Below are positions 24,818 to 31,588 of a stretch of 35,003 nucleotides of DNA, in pieces (the stretch's first letter is position 1; the number at the start of each line of letters is the position of its first letter). A program made the translations under genes and the position numbers. Source of the stretch: Candidatus Doudnabacteria bacterium (GTDB lineage: Bacteria > Patescibacteriota > Doudnabacteria > UBA920 > O2-02-FULL-48-8); the NCBI GenBank assembly GCA_019659055.1, contig JAIFWV010000006.1, forward strand, positions 1 through 35,003. The letters run 5' to 3'. The notes under the pieces were generated by a model. The model was not told where the DNA came from. It made no database searches and worked only from the letters and a program-made list of their open reading frames with translations.

Positions 24818-25914
24818 TAAACCTTTATCGGCATGACTATATACAAATAGTTGTCGCGCTTCTCGGGAACCAGCATCGCCGGCGAAGCATCCGAGATCAT
24901 CTTGAGCACAACATTGGCTTCGGTCAGATTATTTAAGCAGTCTAGGAGATAGCGGAAGTTAAAGATGGCATTGTTGGCAATTCCAGAAACCTTGCCTTTG
25001 ACCAAAGCCTCGTTTTCTCCGGCCGCGGCCGAAGAGGCGCTGACCTTAATTACCCCATCTTCGGAAACCTCCAGATGGATGTTGTTGGTATCTGGCGCAA
25101 ACAAAGCTGTCGCCTTTAAGGCATGGATCAAATCCTCCCGCGGCACTGTGGCTTGAGTTTTAAACTCTTTCGGGATAATCGCCCGGTAATCCGGGTAGGC
25201 CCCGTCAATGAGCCGAGAGATAATCTCAGTTTCGTCGAATTTAAACAAAACTTGTGATTCCGAAAAATAAATTCCAACCTCACCCTTGCCTGTGCCTAAA
25301 ATCTTGTTTAACTCGTTTATGGTCCGGGATGGGATGATTACCTCTTTTGCACTCGTCGCCGGCTCCAGGAGCTGTGCAGTTCGCTCTGCAAGCCTATAGC
25401 GATCGGTGGCCGCTATCCTGAGCTTGTCGGCTTCAAAGGCCATGTAGATTCCTGAGATTTCTGGCTGGGTTTCGTTTATGGCCGCGGCCCAGGTTGTTTC
25501 GGATAAAGCGTCTCTAAACTCCTGGCTGTCGATTTTTGCAAACGGCTCATCCGCAACCTGAGGAATTAACGGAAAATCTTCGGAAGACAAGCCTTTAATA
25601 TTTGTGTGATAATTATCAGCTTCAACATTGAGGGTAGTATCTTTTGAGGTTAAAGTAACTTTTTCCGTGGGGAGATTATTTATATATTCGTTTATTAATC
25701 TAGCAGGAACTGTCAAAGATCCCTCTTCTTCAATTTTTCCGCCAACCCAAGTATTTACTCCAATTTCCAGATTTGTAGAAGATAATTTAATTCGCCCTTG
25801 ATCAGTTTTTACCAAAATATTATTTAAAACCTGCAGGGGATTTCCTACTCCCACTACTCGGCTTACTACAAACAATCCTTTTCTTAAATTTTCTTTAGTA
25901 CATATTAATTTCAT
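24817..25914 (-). CDS. dnaN: DNA polymerase III beta subunit (sliding clamp)
   Basis: Ring-shaped processivity clamp. The 365-residue, three-domain length is normal. Family signatures include the N-terminal MKLICTKENLRKGL, LLVKTDQGRIKLSSTNLEIG-like strand pattern (NILVKTDQGRIKLSSTN), the domain 2 ATDRYRLAERT, and the C-terminal YLYIVMPIKV, which carries the conserved end of the peptide-binding pocket region (usually MPMRL). It lies downstream of dnaA on the same strand with a 222-bp gap that contains a separate promoter and DnaA-box-like sites. No Shine-Dalgarno site precedes the ATG. Confidence 0.97.
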   Translation of the reverse strand: MKLICTKENLRKGLFVVSRVVGVGNPLQVLNNILVKTDQGRIKLSSTNLEIGVNTWVGGKIEEEGSLTVPARLINEYINNLPTEKVTLTSKDTTLNVEADNYHTNIKGLSSEDFPLIPQVADEPFAKIDSQEFRDALSETTWAAAINETQPEISGIYMAFEADKLRIAATDRYRLAERTAQLLEPATSAKEVIIPSRTINELNKILGTGKGEVGIYFSESQVLFKFDETEIISRLIDGAYPDYRAIIPKEFKTQATVPREDLIHALKATALFAPDTNNIHLEVSEDGVIKVSASSAAAGENEALVKGKVSGIANNAIFNFRYLLDCLNNLTEANVVLKMISDASPAMLVPEKRDNYLYIVMPIKV

Positions 25915-25937
25915 AAGTCTTTATATAAAAGATAATG

Positions 25938-25965
25938 ATAATAGAACCAGTGGATTTGTTTACAA
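25938..25965 (-). promoter_or_regulatory. Putative dnaN promoter
   Basis: Minus strand: TTGTAA (25965-25960), 16 bp, TATTAT (25943-25938, 5 of 6), then 23 nt to the dnaN ATG. Confidence 0.45.
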
Positions 25966-26136
25966 CCGACGAACAACCAATTCTTTACTACTTACTTCTT
26001 TGTATTTTTATCTAATGCTTTGTCTGGATCTTGTGGGTAACAACTTGATAAAAAGATTGGTCCAGTTTTTTAAAAGTTTTACTCAACAGCTCTTCCCTGG
26101 ATCGCCCCACATACAGCCAACAGGTTACCCCCAGCT
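25966..26136. other. dnaA-dnaN spacer with DnaA-box-like sites
   Basis: TGTGGGTAA at 26032-26040 reads TTACCCACA on the minus strand, 8 of 9 to TTATCCACA. TTACCCCCA at 26125-26133 matches 7 of 9. The surrounding DNA is AT-rich on the dnaN side. In many bacteria part of oriC lies here. No gene was found. Confidence 0.4.
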
Positions 26137-27474
26137 TTAAGTTAAATATAACCGGTCCTTAATTAATTCAATTTCCTGTTTAAGGTTACTCTTTTCTTTC
26201 ATGTGACGCTCGATCTTATCGATGGCATGGATGACTGTGGTATGGTCGCGGCCGCCAAAGAATTCACCAATCGAGGGAAGAGAGGTTTCTAATTCACGGC
26301 GGATAATGTACATCGCAATTTGGCGCGGATTTACGTATTCTTTTTTACGAGATTGTTTTAATAAATCCTCTATAGAAACATTATAAAAATCGGCCACGAC
26401 CTCAATAATCTTTTTGGCGGACACCCCTCGTTTTTTTGGCGGGGTGATGACATTAACCAAGATGCTCTTAACTTGTTCAATCGTGGGTCTTGTGTTATTG
26501 AGCTGGCAATAAACCATGAGGCGATTTAGGGCCCCTTCAAGCTCCCGGATGTTGCTCTGGATGGTTTCGGCAATGTAGGTTAGAATTTCCGGCTCAATGC
26601 TGTAATTTTTTTCTCGGGCTTTGGTTTTTAGGATGGCGAGCCTGGTTTCCAAATCTGGAGCTTGGATATCGGCAACCATTCCCCACTCAAATCGCGAAAC
26701 CAGCCGCTCTTCGATTGCTGGGATTTCTTTGGGCAGGCGATCTGAGGTCATAACGACTTGCCGGTTGTTTTGGTGGAGGGCGTTGAAGGTATGGAAAAAT
26801 TCTTCCTGTGTCCCCTCGCGGCCGGCTAGGAATTGGATGTCATCCACCAAAAGCACATCTACAGTGCGGTAGGTGTTTTTGAAATTCTCGGTCCGGCCAT
26901 TCTGAAGCGCTTGGACGAACTCGTTGGTGAATTTTTCTGAGGTCACGTAGAGGATTTTTGCGTTCGGGTCTTTTTTCAGGACCTCGGCGCCCACGGCTTG
27001 CATGAGATGGGTCTTACCTAAGCCCACGCCGCCATAAATAAACAGGGGGTTATACACCGAGCCCGGTTTTTTGCTCACAGCCAAACTGGCGGCGTGTGCG
27101 AGTTGGTTGTTTGAGCCGACAATAAAGGTATTAAAAGTATATTTAGGGTTGAGGGTTTGGTTATCGGGCTGTCTGGCGGTTTGGGTCCGCTGGACTTCTT
27201 TGTTGGCCGCTGGACTCGGCATAAAACTTGGGCTAACGATCTGGTATTTAACCTCTTTGGTTTCCGGAGACAACTGTTTTAGGGCTTTAAGGATCTCTTG
27301 GTGATACTTGTTTTGTAACCATTCTTTACTGAAGGCGCTGGGGACCCCGACGACGATACCGGTTTCGCTTTTCTCAATAATAGACGTGTTTTTGAACCAT
27401 GTTGTGAAATTGGCCTTACTTAAGGTCAGTTCCAGGTTCCCGAGTATGGCTTGCCAAAGTTGTTGATTAGTCAT
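26137..27474 (-). CDS. dnaA: Chromosomal replication initiator DnaA
   Basis: AAA+ initiator that binds DnaA boxes and melts the origin. The 445-residue protein has domain I (about 1-75), a short variable linker (about 80-108), the AAA+ domain starting NPKYTFNTFIVG with Walker A GGVGLGKT (148-155) and Walker B LLVDDIQ (208-214), sensor II around NIRELEGALNRL, and the domain IV DNA-binding signature GGRDHTTVIHA (407-417). The ATG at 27474 lacks a Shine-Dalgarno site. A promoter with a DnaA box in its spacer lies about 50 nt upstream, suggesting self-repression. It is divergent from rpmH, the usual arrangement at oriC. Confidence 0.98.
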   Translation of the reverse strand: MTNQQLWQAILGNLELTLSKANFTTWFKNTSIIEKSETGIVVGVPSAFSKEWLQNKYHQEILKALKQLSPETKEVKYQIVSPSFMPSPAANKEVQRTQTARQPDNQTLNPKYTFNTFIVGSNNQLAHAASLAVSKKPGSVYNPLFIYGGVGLGKTHLMQAVGAEVLKKDPNAKILYVTSEKFTNEFVQALQNGRTENFKNTYRTVDVLLVDDIQFLAGREGTQEEFFHTFNALHQNNRQVVMTSDRLPKEIPAIEERLVSRFEWGMVADIQAPDLETRLAILKTKAREKNYSIEPEILTYIAETIQSNIRELEGALNRLMVYCQLNNTRPTIEQVKSILVNVITPPKKRGVSAKKIIEVVADFYNVSIEDLLKQSRKKEYVNPRQIAMYIIRRELETSLPSIGEFFGGRDHTTVIHAIDKIERHMKEKSNLKQEIELIKDRLYLT

Positions 27475-27645
27475 CAGTTGCCTAAAAATCCTAAGAATTC
27501 ATTTAAAATTGCGTCTTTTGGTATTCTAACAAATAAGTTATCAACATGTAAATCGCAATAATTTGGCTAACCTAAAGCAATAAAATGGTAATCTGTGTAT
27601 AACCTGTGGACTTTGGGTGTATAGAAAGACAGTTGGTCGCAAGGG
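27475..27645. other. Candidate oriC between dnaA and rpmH
   Basis: AT-rich region upstream of dnaA with two DnaA boxes: TTATCAACA at 27538-27546 on the plus strand (8 of 9) and TTATACACA on the minus strand at 27602-27594, an exact match to TTATNCACA. Gene order (recF-dnaN-dnaA on one side, rpmH-rnpA-yidD-yidC-khpB on the other) is that of classical bacterial origins, and the genes point away from it. Only two good boxes were found here, so the functional origin could also include the dnaA-dnaN spacer. Confidence 0.6.
27523..27552 (-). promoter_or_regulatory. dnaA promoter with internal DnaA box
   Basis: Minus strand: TTTACA (27552-27547, 5 of 6), 18 bp, TAGAAT (27528-27523, 5 of 6). The DnaA box TTATCAACA (27538-27546) fills half of the spacer and touches the -35, so DnaA binding there would exclude RNA polymerase. 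Confidence 0.6.
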
Positions 27646-27674
27646 ATGACAAAAGCCCGGGATTCCAGTATAAT
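27646..27674 (+). promoter_or_regulatory. rpmH operon promoter
   Basis: ATGACA (27646-27651, 5 of 6), 17 bp, perfect TATAAT (27669-27674). This is the strongest promoter seen on the plus strand. The predicted leader is about 94 nt and consists largely of two heptamer arrays. Confidence 0.75.
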
Positions 27675-27695
27675 ACCGCAGTATCTTTAATTACC

Positions 27696-27723
27696 GTGGA
27701 TCGTGAATCGTGGATCGTGGAAC
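27696..27723 (+). repeat. Heptamer array GTGGATC in the rpmH leader
   Basis: Four exact 7-base units: units 1 and 3 are GTGGATC, unit 2 is GTGAATC, unit 4 is GTGGAAC. The array lies in the predicted 5' untranslated region. Confidence 0.75.
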
Positions 27724-27734
27724 CTCCTAGGCTC

Positions 27735-27765
27735 TCACGTTTCGCGTTTCAAGCTTCACGTTTCG
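27735..27765 (+). repeat. Heptamer array TCACGTT in the rpmH leader
   Basis: Four 7-base units at 27735, 27742, 27749 and 27756: units 1 and 4 are TCACGTT, unit 2 is TCGCGTT, unit 3 is TCAAGCT; a partial fifth unit TCG follows. It ends 9 nt before the rpmH start codon. Confidence 0.75.
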
Positions 27766-27774
27766 AGACTTTTT

Positions 27775-27909
27775 ATGAAACCGACGTATAATCCTAAAAA
27801 GAAGAGACGCAAACGCGTGCATGGGTTTTTGAAGCGCATGCGCACCCGCAACGGCCGCAATGTCTTGGCTTCCCGCCGCGCCAAAGGCCGTAAGCGATTA
27901 ACCGTATAA
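27775..27909 (+). CDS. rpmH: 50S ribosomal protein L34
   Basis: A 44-residue, extremely basic protein of the large subunit. The sequence is canonical: it starts [18 protein letters not shown] and contains [27 protein letters not shown]-type residues (L34 signature RM.T..GR.VL..RR.KGR). The frame is open further upstream, but the ATG at 27775 gives the conserved N-terminus. No Shine-Dalgarno site is present. It leads the rpmH-rnpA-yidD-yidC-khpB operon, with rnpA beginning 2 nt after the stop, and has a strong promoter about 100 nt upstream. Confidence 0.98.
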   Translation: MKPTYNPKKKRRKRVHGFLKRMRTRNGRNVLASRRAKGRKRLTV

Positions 27910-27911
27910 AT

Positions 27912-28247
27912 ATGACGAAGGTCGTGACCTTGAAAAATGAAAAAGATTTTGCGCACTCAAGATTCAAGAAATCTTTCTCTTCCCAAACCTTGCGGCTGCG
28001 CGTGGCCCAAAGTCATGAGGCCGCTCCCCGCTTTGGGTTTATCATTCCCAAGAAGGTCATGCCCAAAGTTACCGACCGCAATAAGGTCAAACGGCGCATG
28101 AAAGTCATTGCTGGTAAATATCTAAAAAATTTAAAACCTGCCGACATTCTGATTTTTCCGCAAAAAACCAGCCTCAAGCTGACCTTCCCCAGTTTGGAAA
28201 CAGAGTTGGTAAATGATTTTAAGCGCCTGAATTTATGGAAATCATAA
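27912..28247 (+). CDS. rnpA: Ribonuclease P protein component
   Basis: Protein cofactor of RNase P, which trims the 5' ends of tRNAs. The 111-residue protein is basic, with the family core GFIIPKKVMPKVTDRNKVKRRMKVI (RNR motif at R56-R61) and the closing ADILIFPQKTS strand. Length and position after rpmH are standard. It starts 2 nt after rpmH and overlaps yidD by 13 nt, implying coupled translation. The RNA subunit gene (rnpB) was not found in the window. Confidence 0.95.
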   Translation: MTKVVTLKNEKDFAHSRFKKSFSSQTLRLRVAQSHEAAPRFGFIIPKKVMPKVTDRNKVKRRMKVIAGKYLKNLKPADILIFPQKTSLKLTFPSLETELVNDFKRLNLWKS

Positions 28248-28501
28248 AACAAATTAACAAAGTGCTGGGGTTACCGCTCGTTTTGTTGGTTTCGCTGTAC
28301 CAAAAGACCTTGTCTCCGGATCATGGATTAACCAAGGTTTTTTATCCCCACGGGTACTGCAAGTTTTATCCGAGCTGTTCCGAATACGCCAGAATCACTT
28401 TGACCGAACAGGGAGCCACCGGTCTGCCCAAAATCGCAGTTCGGATTATGAAATGTAATCCATTAAGCACGGGAGGAATGGATCTCCCTAAAAAAGTATG
28501 A
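28235..28501 (+). CDS. yidD: Membrane protein insertion efficiency factor YidD
   Basis: A small membrane-associated protein that assists insertion of inner-membrane proteins with YidC. The 88-residue protein has an amphipathic or hydrophobic start (LPLVLLVSLYQKTLSPDHG) and the diagnostic YCKFYPSCSEYA, in which the cysteine-containing YPSCSEY block is the family signature, followed by KCNPLSTGG (usually RCNPWHPGG). It overlaps rnpA by 13 nt and yidC by 4 nt (ATGA). Confidence 0.95.
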   Translation: MEIIKQINKVLGLPLVLLVSLYQKTLSPDHGLTKVFYPHGYCKFYPSCSEYARITLTEQGATGLPKIAVRIMKCNPLSTGGMDLPKKV

Positions 28502-29226
28502 ATTTTATAAAAAATATATTTGCCCCGGTTGTAAAATTATTGAGACCCATTGTCTACGTGCCGCTCTTGAATGTTCTGGTTTTTTTCTACCACTACATTC
28601 CCGATCTTGGCGCAGTGATCATCATCCTGACCATCCTCATTCGACTATTGTTTGTCCGCTCTTTCCATAAATCCCTGAAACAGCAAAAGATCATGCAATC
28701 CCTCCAGCCGAAGATCAACGAGATTAAGGCCAAATACAAGGATGATAAGCAAAAAGAAATGCAGGCCATGATGGAACTCTATAAAGAAAATGAAGTCAGT
28801 CCGTTTAGTTCCTGTTCCTCACTCCTGTTTCAACTGCCGGTTTTGGTGGCTCTCTCAACACTATTTTCCCGGGCGTCGAGCGATGCCATTCTGCACGATC
28901 TCTATAGTTTTATTCCGCATATTTCTCACATCAACCCAATTGCCTTTGGATTGGTTGACTTATCCGCCAAGAACAATTATATCTTAGTAGGGATTGCCGC
29001 AATCTTGCAGTATGCCCAGGCGCGATTGACCCTGCCCAAGCAAAAGAGTACAGATCCTATGCAAAATAGTATGCAGACATCCATGCTCTACTTCTTCCCG
29101 GTGATGCTGTTCGTTTCAATCCTGTCTCTCCCTGCAGGCCTAGCTCTGTACATAATTATTACCACTCTGTTTAGCGTCGCCCAACAGTATTATATTATCC
29201 GTAAGGACGCCCAAGAATCCCTCTAA
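28498..29226 (+). CDS. yidC: Membrane protein insertase YidC (Oxa1 family, short form)
   Basis: Inserts and folds membrane proteins, alone or with SecYEG. The 242-residue protein is the short Gram-positive type without the large periplasmic domain. Visible are a first helix, the LTILIRLLFVRSFHKSLKQQKIMQ segment with the conserved hydrophilic-groove arginine (R49), LQPKINEIKAKYKDDKQK, and the later helices including LSLPAGLALYIIITTLFSVAQQYYI. No lipobox cysteine is obvious at the N-terminus, unlike Bacillus SpoIIIJ. It overlaps yidD by 4 nt; khpB follows after 10 nt. Confidence 0.95.
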   Translation: MNFIKNIFAPVVKLLRPIVYVPLLNVLVFFYHYIPDLGAVIIILTILIRLLFVRSFHKSLKQQKIMQSLQPKINEIKAKYKDDKQKEMQAMMELYKENEVSPFSSCSSLLFQLPVLVALSTLFSRASSDAILHDLYSFIPHISHINPIAFGLVDLSAKNNYILVGIAAILQYAQARLTLPKQKSTDPMQNSMQTSMLYFFPVMLFVSILSLPAGLALYIIITTLFSVAQQYYIIRKDAQESL

Positions 29227-29236
29227 CCCAATTTAT

Positions 29237-29728
29237 ATGGCCGCGAGTTTAGACGAAGTAAAATCCAAAGTTCTCGAACTCTTCTCCCACATGGGCATCC
29301 ATGTGGAGATTTTTGAGCGCATGGAAGAAGGACGGACTGTCCTCAATTTGAAAACTCCGGAAGCCCAGCTTTTGATTGGCAAACAAGGCGCCAATCTCGA
29401 GGCGCTTCAGCACGTGGTCCGGCTTCTAGTCCGAGATGATGCAGGCGAGCAAGTCCCGTTTGCCTTGGACATAGACGACTATCGCGAAAAGCGGCAGATT
29501 TATCTCAAAGAAATTGCCCGCAAAGCCGCACATCAGGCGCGCTCCTCCGGCCGGGCGGTGGCGCTCTTCCCCATGCCGCCTTCGGAACGCCGAGTCGTAC
29601 ACAATTACCTTTCGCTGTTCTCAGACCTGTCCTCATCTTCGCAAGGAGTGGACCCCAACCGCCGGATTGTTATCCGCGTCGATAAAAAGAAATCCAAAGA
29701 CGACTTCAACTTTATAGAAAATATGTAA
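29237..29728 (+). CDS. khpB: RNA-binding protein KhpB/Jag (KH and R3H domains)
   Basis: RNA-binding regulator that pairs with KhpA in other bacteria and affects cell division and envelope genes. The 163-residue protein has a KH domain with the GKQG loop (IGKQGANLEALQHVV, about 47-61) and a C-terminal R3H domain (MPPSERRVVHNYLS, about 112-125). The separate Jag N-terminal domain found in the 200-plus-residue Bacillus protein is missing. It closes the rpmH operon and is followed 5 nt later by a terminator. No Shine-Dalgarno site. Confidence 0.93.
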   Translation: MAASLDEVKSKVLELFSHMGIHVEIFERMEEGRTVLNLKTPEAQLLIGKQGANLEALQHVVRLLVRDDAGEQVPFALDIDDYREKRQIYLKEIARKAAHQARSSGRAVALFPMPPSERRVVHNYLSLFSDLSSSSQGVDPNRRIVIRVDKKKSKDDFNFIENM

Positions 29729-29733
29729 ACTCT

Positions 29734-29759
29734 AAATACGCCGCAAGGCGTATTTTTTT
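29734..29759 (+). terminator. Terminator of the rpmH-khpB operon
   Basis: AAATACGCC, a GCAA tetraloop and GGCGTATTTTTTT: a 9-bp stem ending in seven Ts. Confidence 0.92.
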
Positions 29760-29786
29760 CGAGACGATATTACGCGTGAATTAAAT

Positions 29787-29815
29787 AAAAAAGGGTGTTC
29801 AGCAGTTGAACACCC
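29787..29815 (-). terminator. Terminator of the Cys-rich gene
   Basis: Minus strand: GGGTGTTCA, a 5-base loop, TGAACACCC, then six Ts. It begins about 20 nt after the stop codon of the gene at 29837-30883. Confidence 0.9.
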
Positions 29816-29836
29816 AGTCGAACCCGATCGGAGCGA

Positions 29837-30883
29837 TTACGCCCAGACCTCCTGGCGATACGGATGCACCTCAGCACGGATACATTCTTGATTTTTTAGG
29901 TGATCCTGGCAGGCCTGGTCAGCACACGAATAGCAGATACCGCCATGACTCGAACTCCCGAAGTCATCGCCTATCTCCGAGTGGACGAGTACAATTTCGT
30001 GAGTGGCCAGCTTGCCGCAAACTCCACAAACCCGTACGGCCTCTCTGGCGAATTTTTCTTTCGCCTGGAGCATTGGTCCAGTCGGTGTCTGTACGATCGT
30101 TGAGTACACCGGGCGGTTGTTGATGGACATTTTCGGCCACCAATCCATGCCCCCTGTGCAGGCCATAACTTCACCTTTGAAGGCGCCTTCCTTTCGGTCG
30201 TCTCTTCGATGGGAGCCGATGTAGACATGCCTCTTGATCAGTTCAGGACGGAAGAGCACATCCAGGTACCGACATCCCGATTGCGGATCTTCCCAGCGAA
30301 CCGCGTAGATAACAATTTCCTCGATTGGTACTGGACTCTCACTCGAATAGTGTTTTGGCCCGGGAGGAAATCCGAGCGTTTGAGAAAGCTGGAGTAGCAC
30401 GCTTAGACCTTCCTCGCAGTACGTTTCCATTTCTCGGATCTGACCACCTTCCCAAGATGAGACGGAAAGAAACTGTGACCATTTACCCTCGAAATTGCAA
30501 CAACCGATTGCTTTTAGATGCTCGTGTTCTTTCGTGACAATGACTTCAACTCCGAAAGCGTTCTGACGAACTGCGAGATGATCCTCGAATCCTCGCTCAC
30601 GAATAGTCGTTTGGAGAATGTCGACGATACGAGTGATATTGGCTCTGCATTCCTCGAGAGGTCCGATCTTGATGGAACCATGACCTCCGCCCAGAATCCG
30701 CACGCTTCCGAAAGCCAACCCGCGATCTTCACATTCCTTACGTGCCCGATCTTCGCGCCTGGTGCTGTACGATTTCCCGTACAGGTGATCGACGTAAGAG
30801 TAGATAATACTTGCCCAATCGATTGAGGTTGATGTGGTTGAGGAAGTACGTTGCCCAAACCTTCTCCGAAGCTGTTCCAACAT
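29837..30883 (-). CDS. Unrecognised protein with a C-terminal CxxC/CxxC zinc-finger-like region
   Basis: I do not recognise this 348-residue protein. The start at 30883 is chosen over an ATG 36 nt upstream because AAGGAG sits 5 nt before it. It is soluble, charged and rich in Cys. With numbering from the upstream ATG, the C-terminal part has CGVC (298-301), CYSC (329-332), then C337, H340 and C346, a pattern that fits one treble-clef or two zinc sites. A Gly-rich turn GGGHGS lies near residue 77. The promoter (TTGACA-17-TATAAC), Shine-Dalgarno site and terminator are all textbook quality, so the gene is real and expressed alone. It stands next to the origin cluster but faces it. It may be accessory or acquired; nucleic-acid binding is a guess. 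Confidence 0.75.
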   Translation of the reverse strand: MLEQLRRRFGQRTSSTTSTSIDWASIIYSYVDHLYGKSYSTRREDRARKECEDRGLAFGSVRILGGGHGSIKIGPLEECRANITRIVDILQTTIRERGFEDHLAVRQNAFGVEVIVTKEHEHLKAIGCCNFEGKWSQFLSVSSWEGGQIREMETYCEEGLSVLLQLSQTLGFPPGPKHYSSESPVPIEEIVIYAVRWEDPQSGCRYLDVLFRPELIKRHVYIGSHRRDDRKEGAFKGEVMACTGGMDWWPKMSINNRPVYSTIVQTPTGPMLQAKEKFAREAVRVCGVCGKLATHEIVLVHSEIGDDFGSSSHGGICYSCADQACQDHLKNQECIRAEVHPYRQEVWA

Positions 30884-30934
30884 GACCACTCCTTCGTTTG
30901 TCACCGGGCAAATTGCCAAATGCGGTGCTGGTTC

Positions 30935-30963
30935 GTTATACGCCTAAAACAGGTCAGTGTCAA
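30935..30963 (-). promoter_or_regulatory. Promoter of the Cys-rich gene
   Basis: Minus strand: perfect TTGACA (30963-30958), 17 bp, TATAAC (30940-30935, 5 of 6), then about 50 nt to the start codon with a strong Shine-Dalgarno site. Confidence 0.75.
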
Positions 30964-30995
30964 TAACGGTAACAATCGCTTTGCTGGCGGTTTTT

Positions 30996-31024
30996 TGGTA
31001 TATTGTAAGCATTATGGATACAAT
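30996..31024 (+). promoter_or_regulatory. Possible NUDIX gene promoters
   Basis: Two -10 candidates: an extended -10 TGGTATATT at 30996-31004 after a T run, and TACAAT at 31019-31024 with a weak TTGGTA 18 bp upstream. The first would place a 10-codon frame (ATG at 31014, TGA ending 31046) at the head of the transcript. Confidence 0.35.
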
Positions 31025-31060
31025 CCTTATTCCGTATAAAAACTGAAGACTAACTTGTAG

Positions 31061-31516
31061 ATGGATAAAGAAATTTTTAACCCGAATGAATATAAAGAAA
31101 AGCCGAGGAAAATAGTTACTCGGGCTATTTTGTTTAACGAAAAGAATGAAGTCTTGTTAGGAAAGAGAGTTCGAGGTGGAGGGATTGGTAAATGGGCCTT
31201 AGTCGGGGGTAAACCAGAAGGAAATGAAACTCCGGAAGAAGCCATTGTCCGAGAAGTTAAAGAAGAGTTGGGTCTTGATTTTGAACCAACTATATTTGGA
31301 AAGGTAGAAGATCAAGTATCAGCAGATAGAGCACAAGACGAACAACATGCTTGGGATGTTTATACTTTTTATGGTAAGTACAAGGGGACCCCAGTTTTTA
31401 AATCAGAAGAAATCTCCGAATTGGCTTTAGTCTCGAAAGATACTTTAGACGAATTCGACATTGCTTTTAATCACAAAGAAATATTGCAAAATTTTTTTGA
31501 TACCTGGAAAATCTGA
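31061..31516 (+). CDS. NUDIX hydrolase
   Basis: Pyrophosphohydrolase of nucleoside diphosphates linked to another group. The 151-residue protein carries a complete Nudix box, G50-x5-E56-x7-REVKEELGL (50-72), with both catalytic glutamates E68 and E69. The upstream strand IVTRAILFNEKNEVLLGKR and GKWALVGGK are typical for the MutT/ADP-ribose-type branches, but the substrate cannot be told. The gene is more AT-rich than its neighbours by eye. It stands alone between its own promoter and terminator. The start at 31061 lacks a Shine-Dalgarno site. Confidence 0.93.
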   Translation: MDKEIFNPNEYKEKPRKIVTRAILFNEKNEVLLGKRVRGGGIGKWALVGGKPEGNETPEEAIVREVKEELGLDFEPTIFGKVEDQVSADRAQDEQHAWDVYTFYGKYKGTPVFKSEEISELALVSKDTLDEFDIAFNHKEILQNFFDTWKI

Positions 31517-31548
31517 AATAGTTACATCCAACCCTGTTCAAAATAAAG

Positions 31549-31569
31549 ATCCCCTTTCGGGGATTTTTT
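31549..31569 (+). terminator. Terminator of the NUDIX gene
   Basis: ATCCCC, a TTTC loop, and GGGGAT followed by a T run. A-rich DNA on the other side may let it act on the converging O-antigen-ligase-like gene as well. Confidence 0.85.
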
Positions 31570-31588
31570 GTATCCTTTTATAAACAGT

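Noticed and set aside
25931-25950. AT-rich GATAATGATAATAG near dnaN as a DnaA-trio element
   Set aside because: The triplet phase breaks after two units and no strong DnaA box lies next to it; the same bases form the dnaN -10 region.
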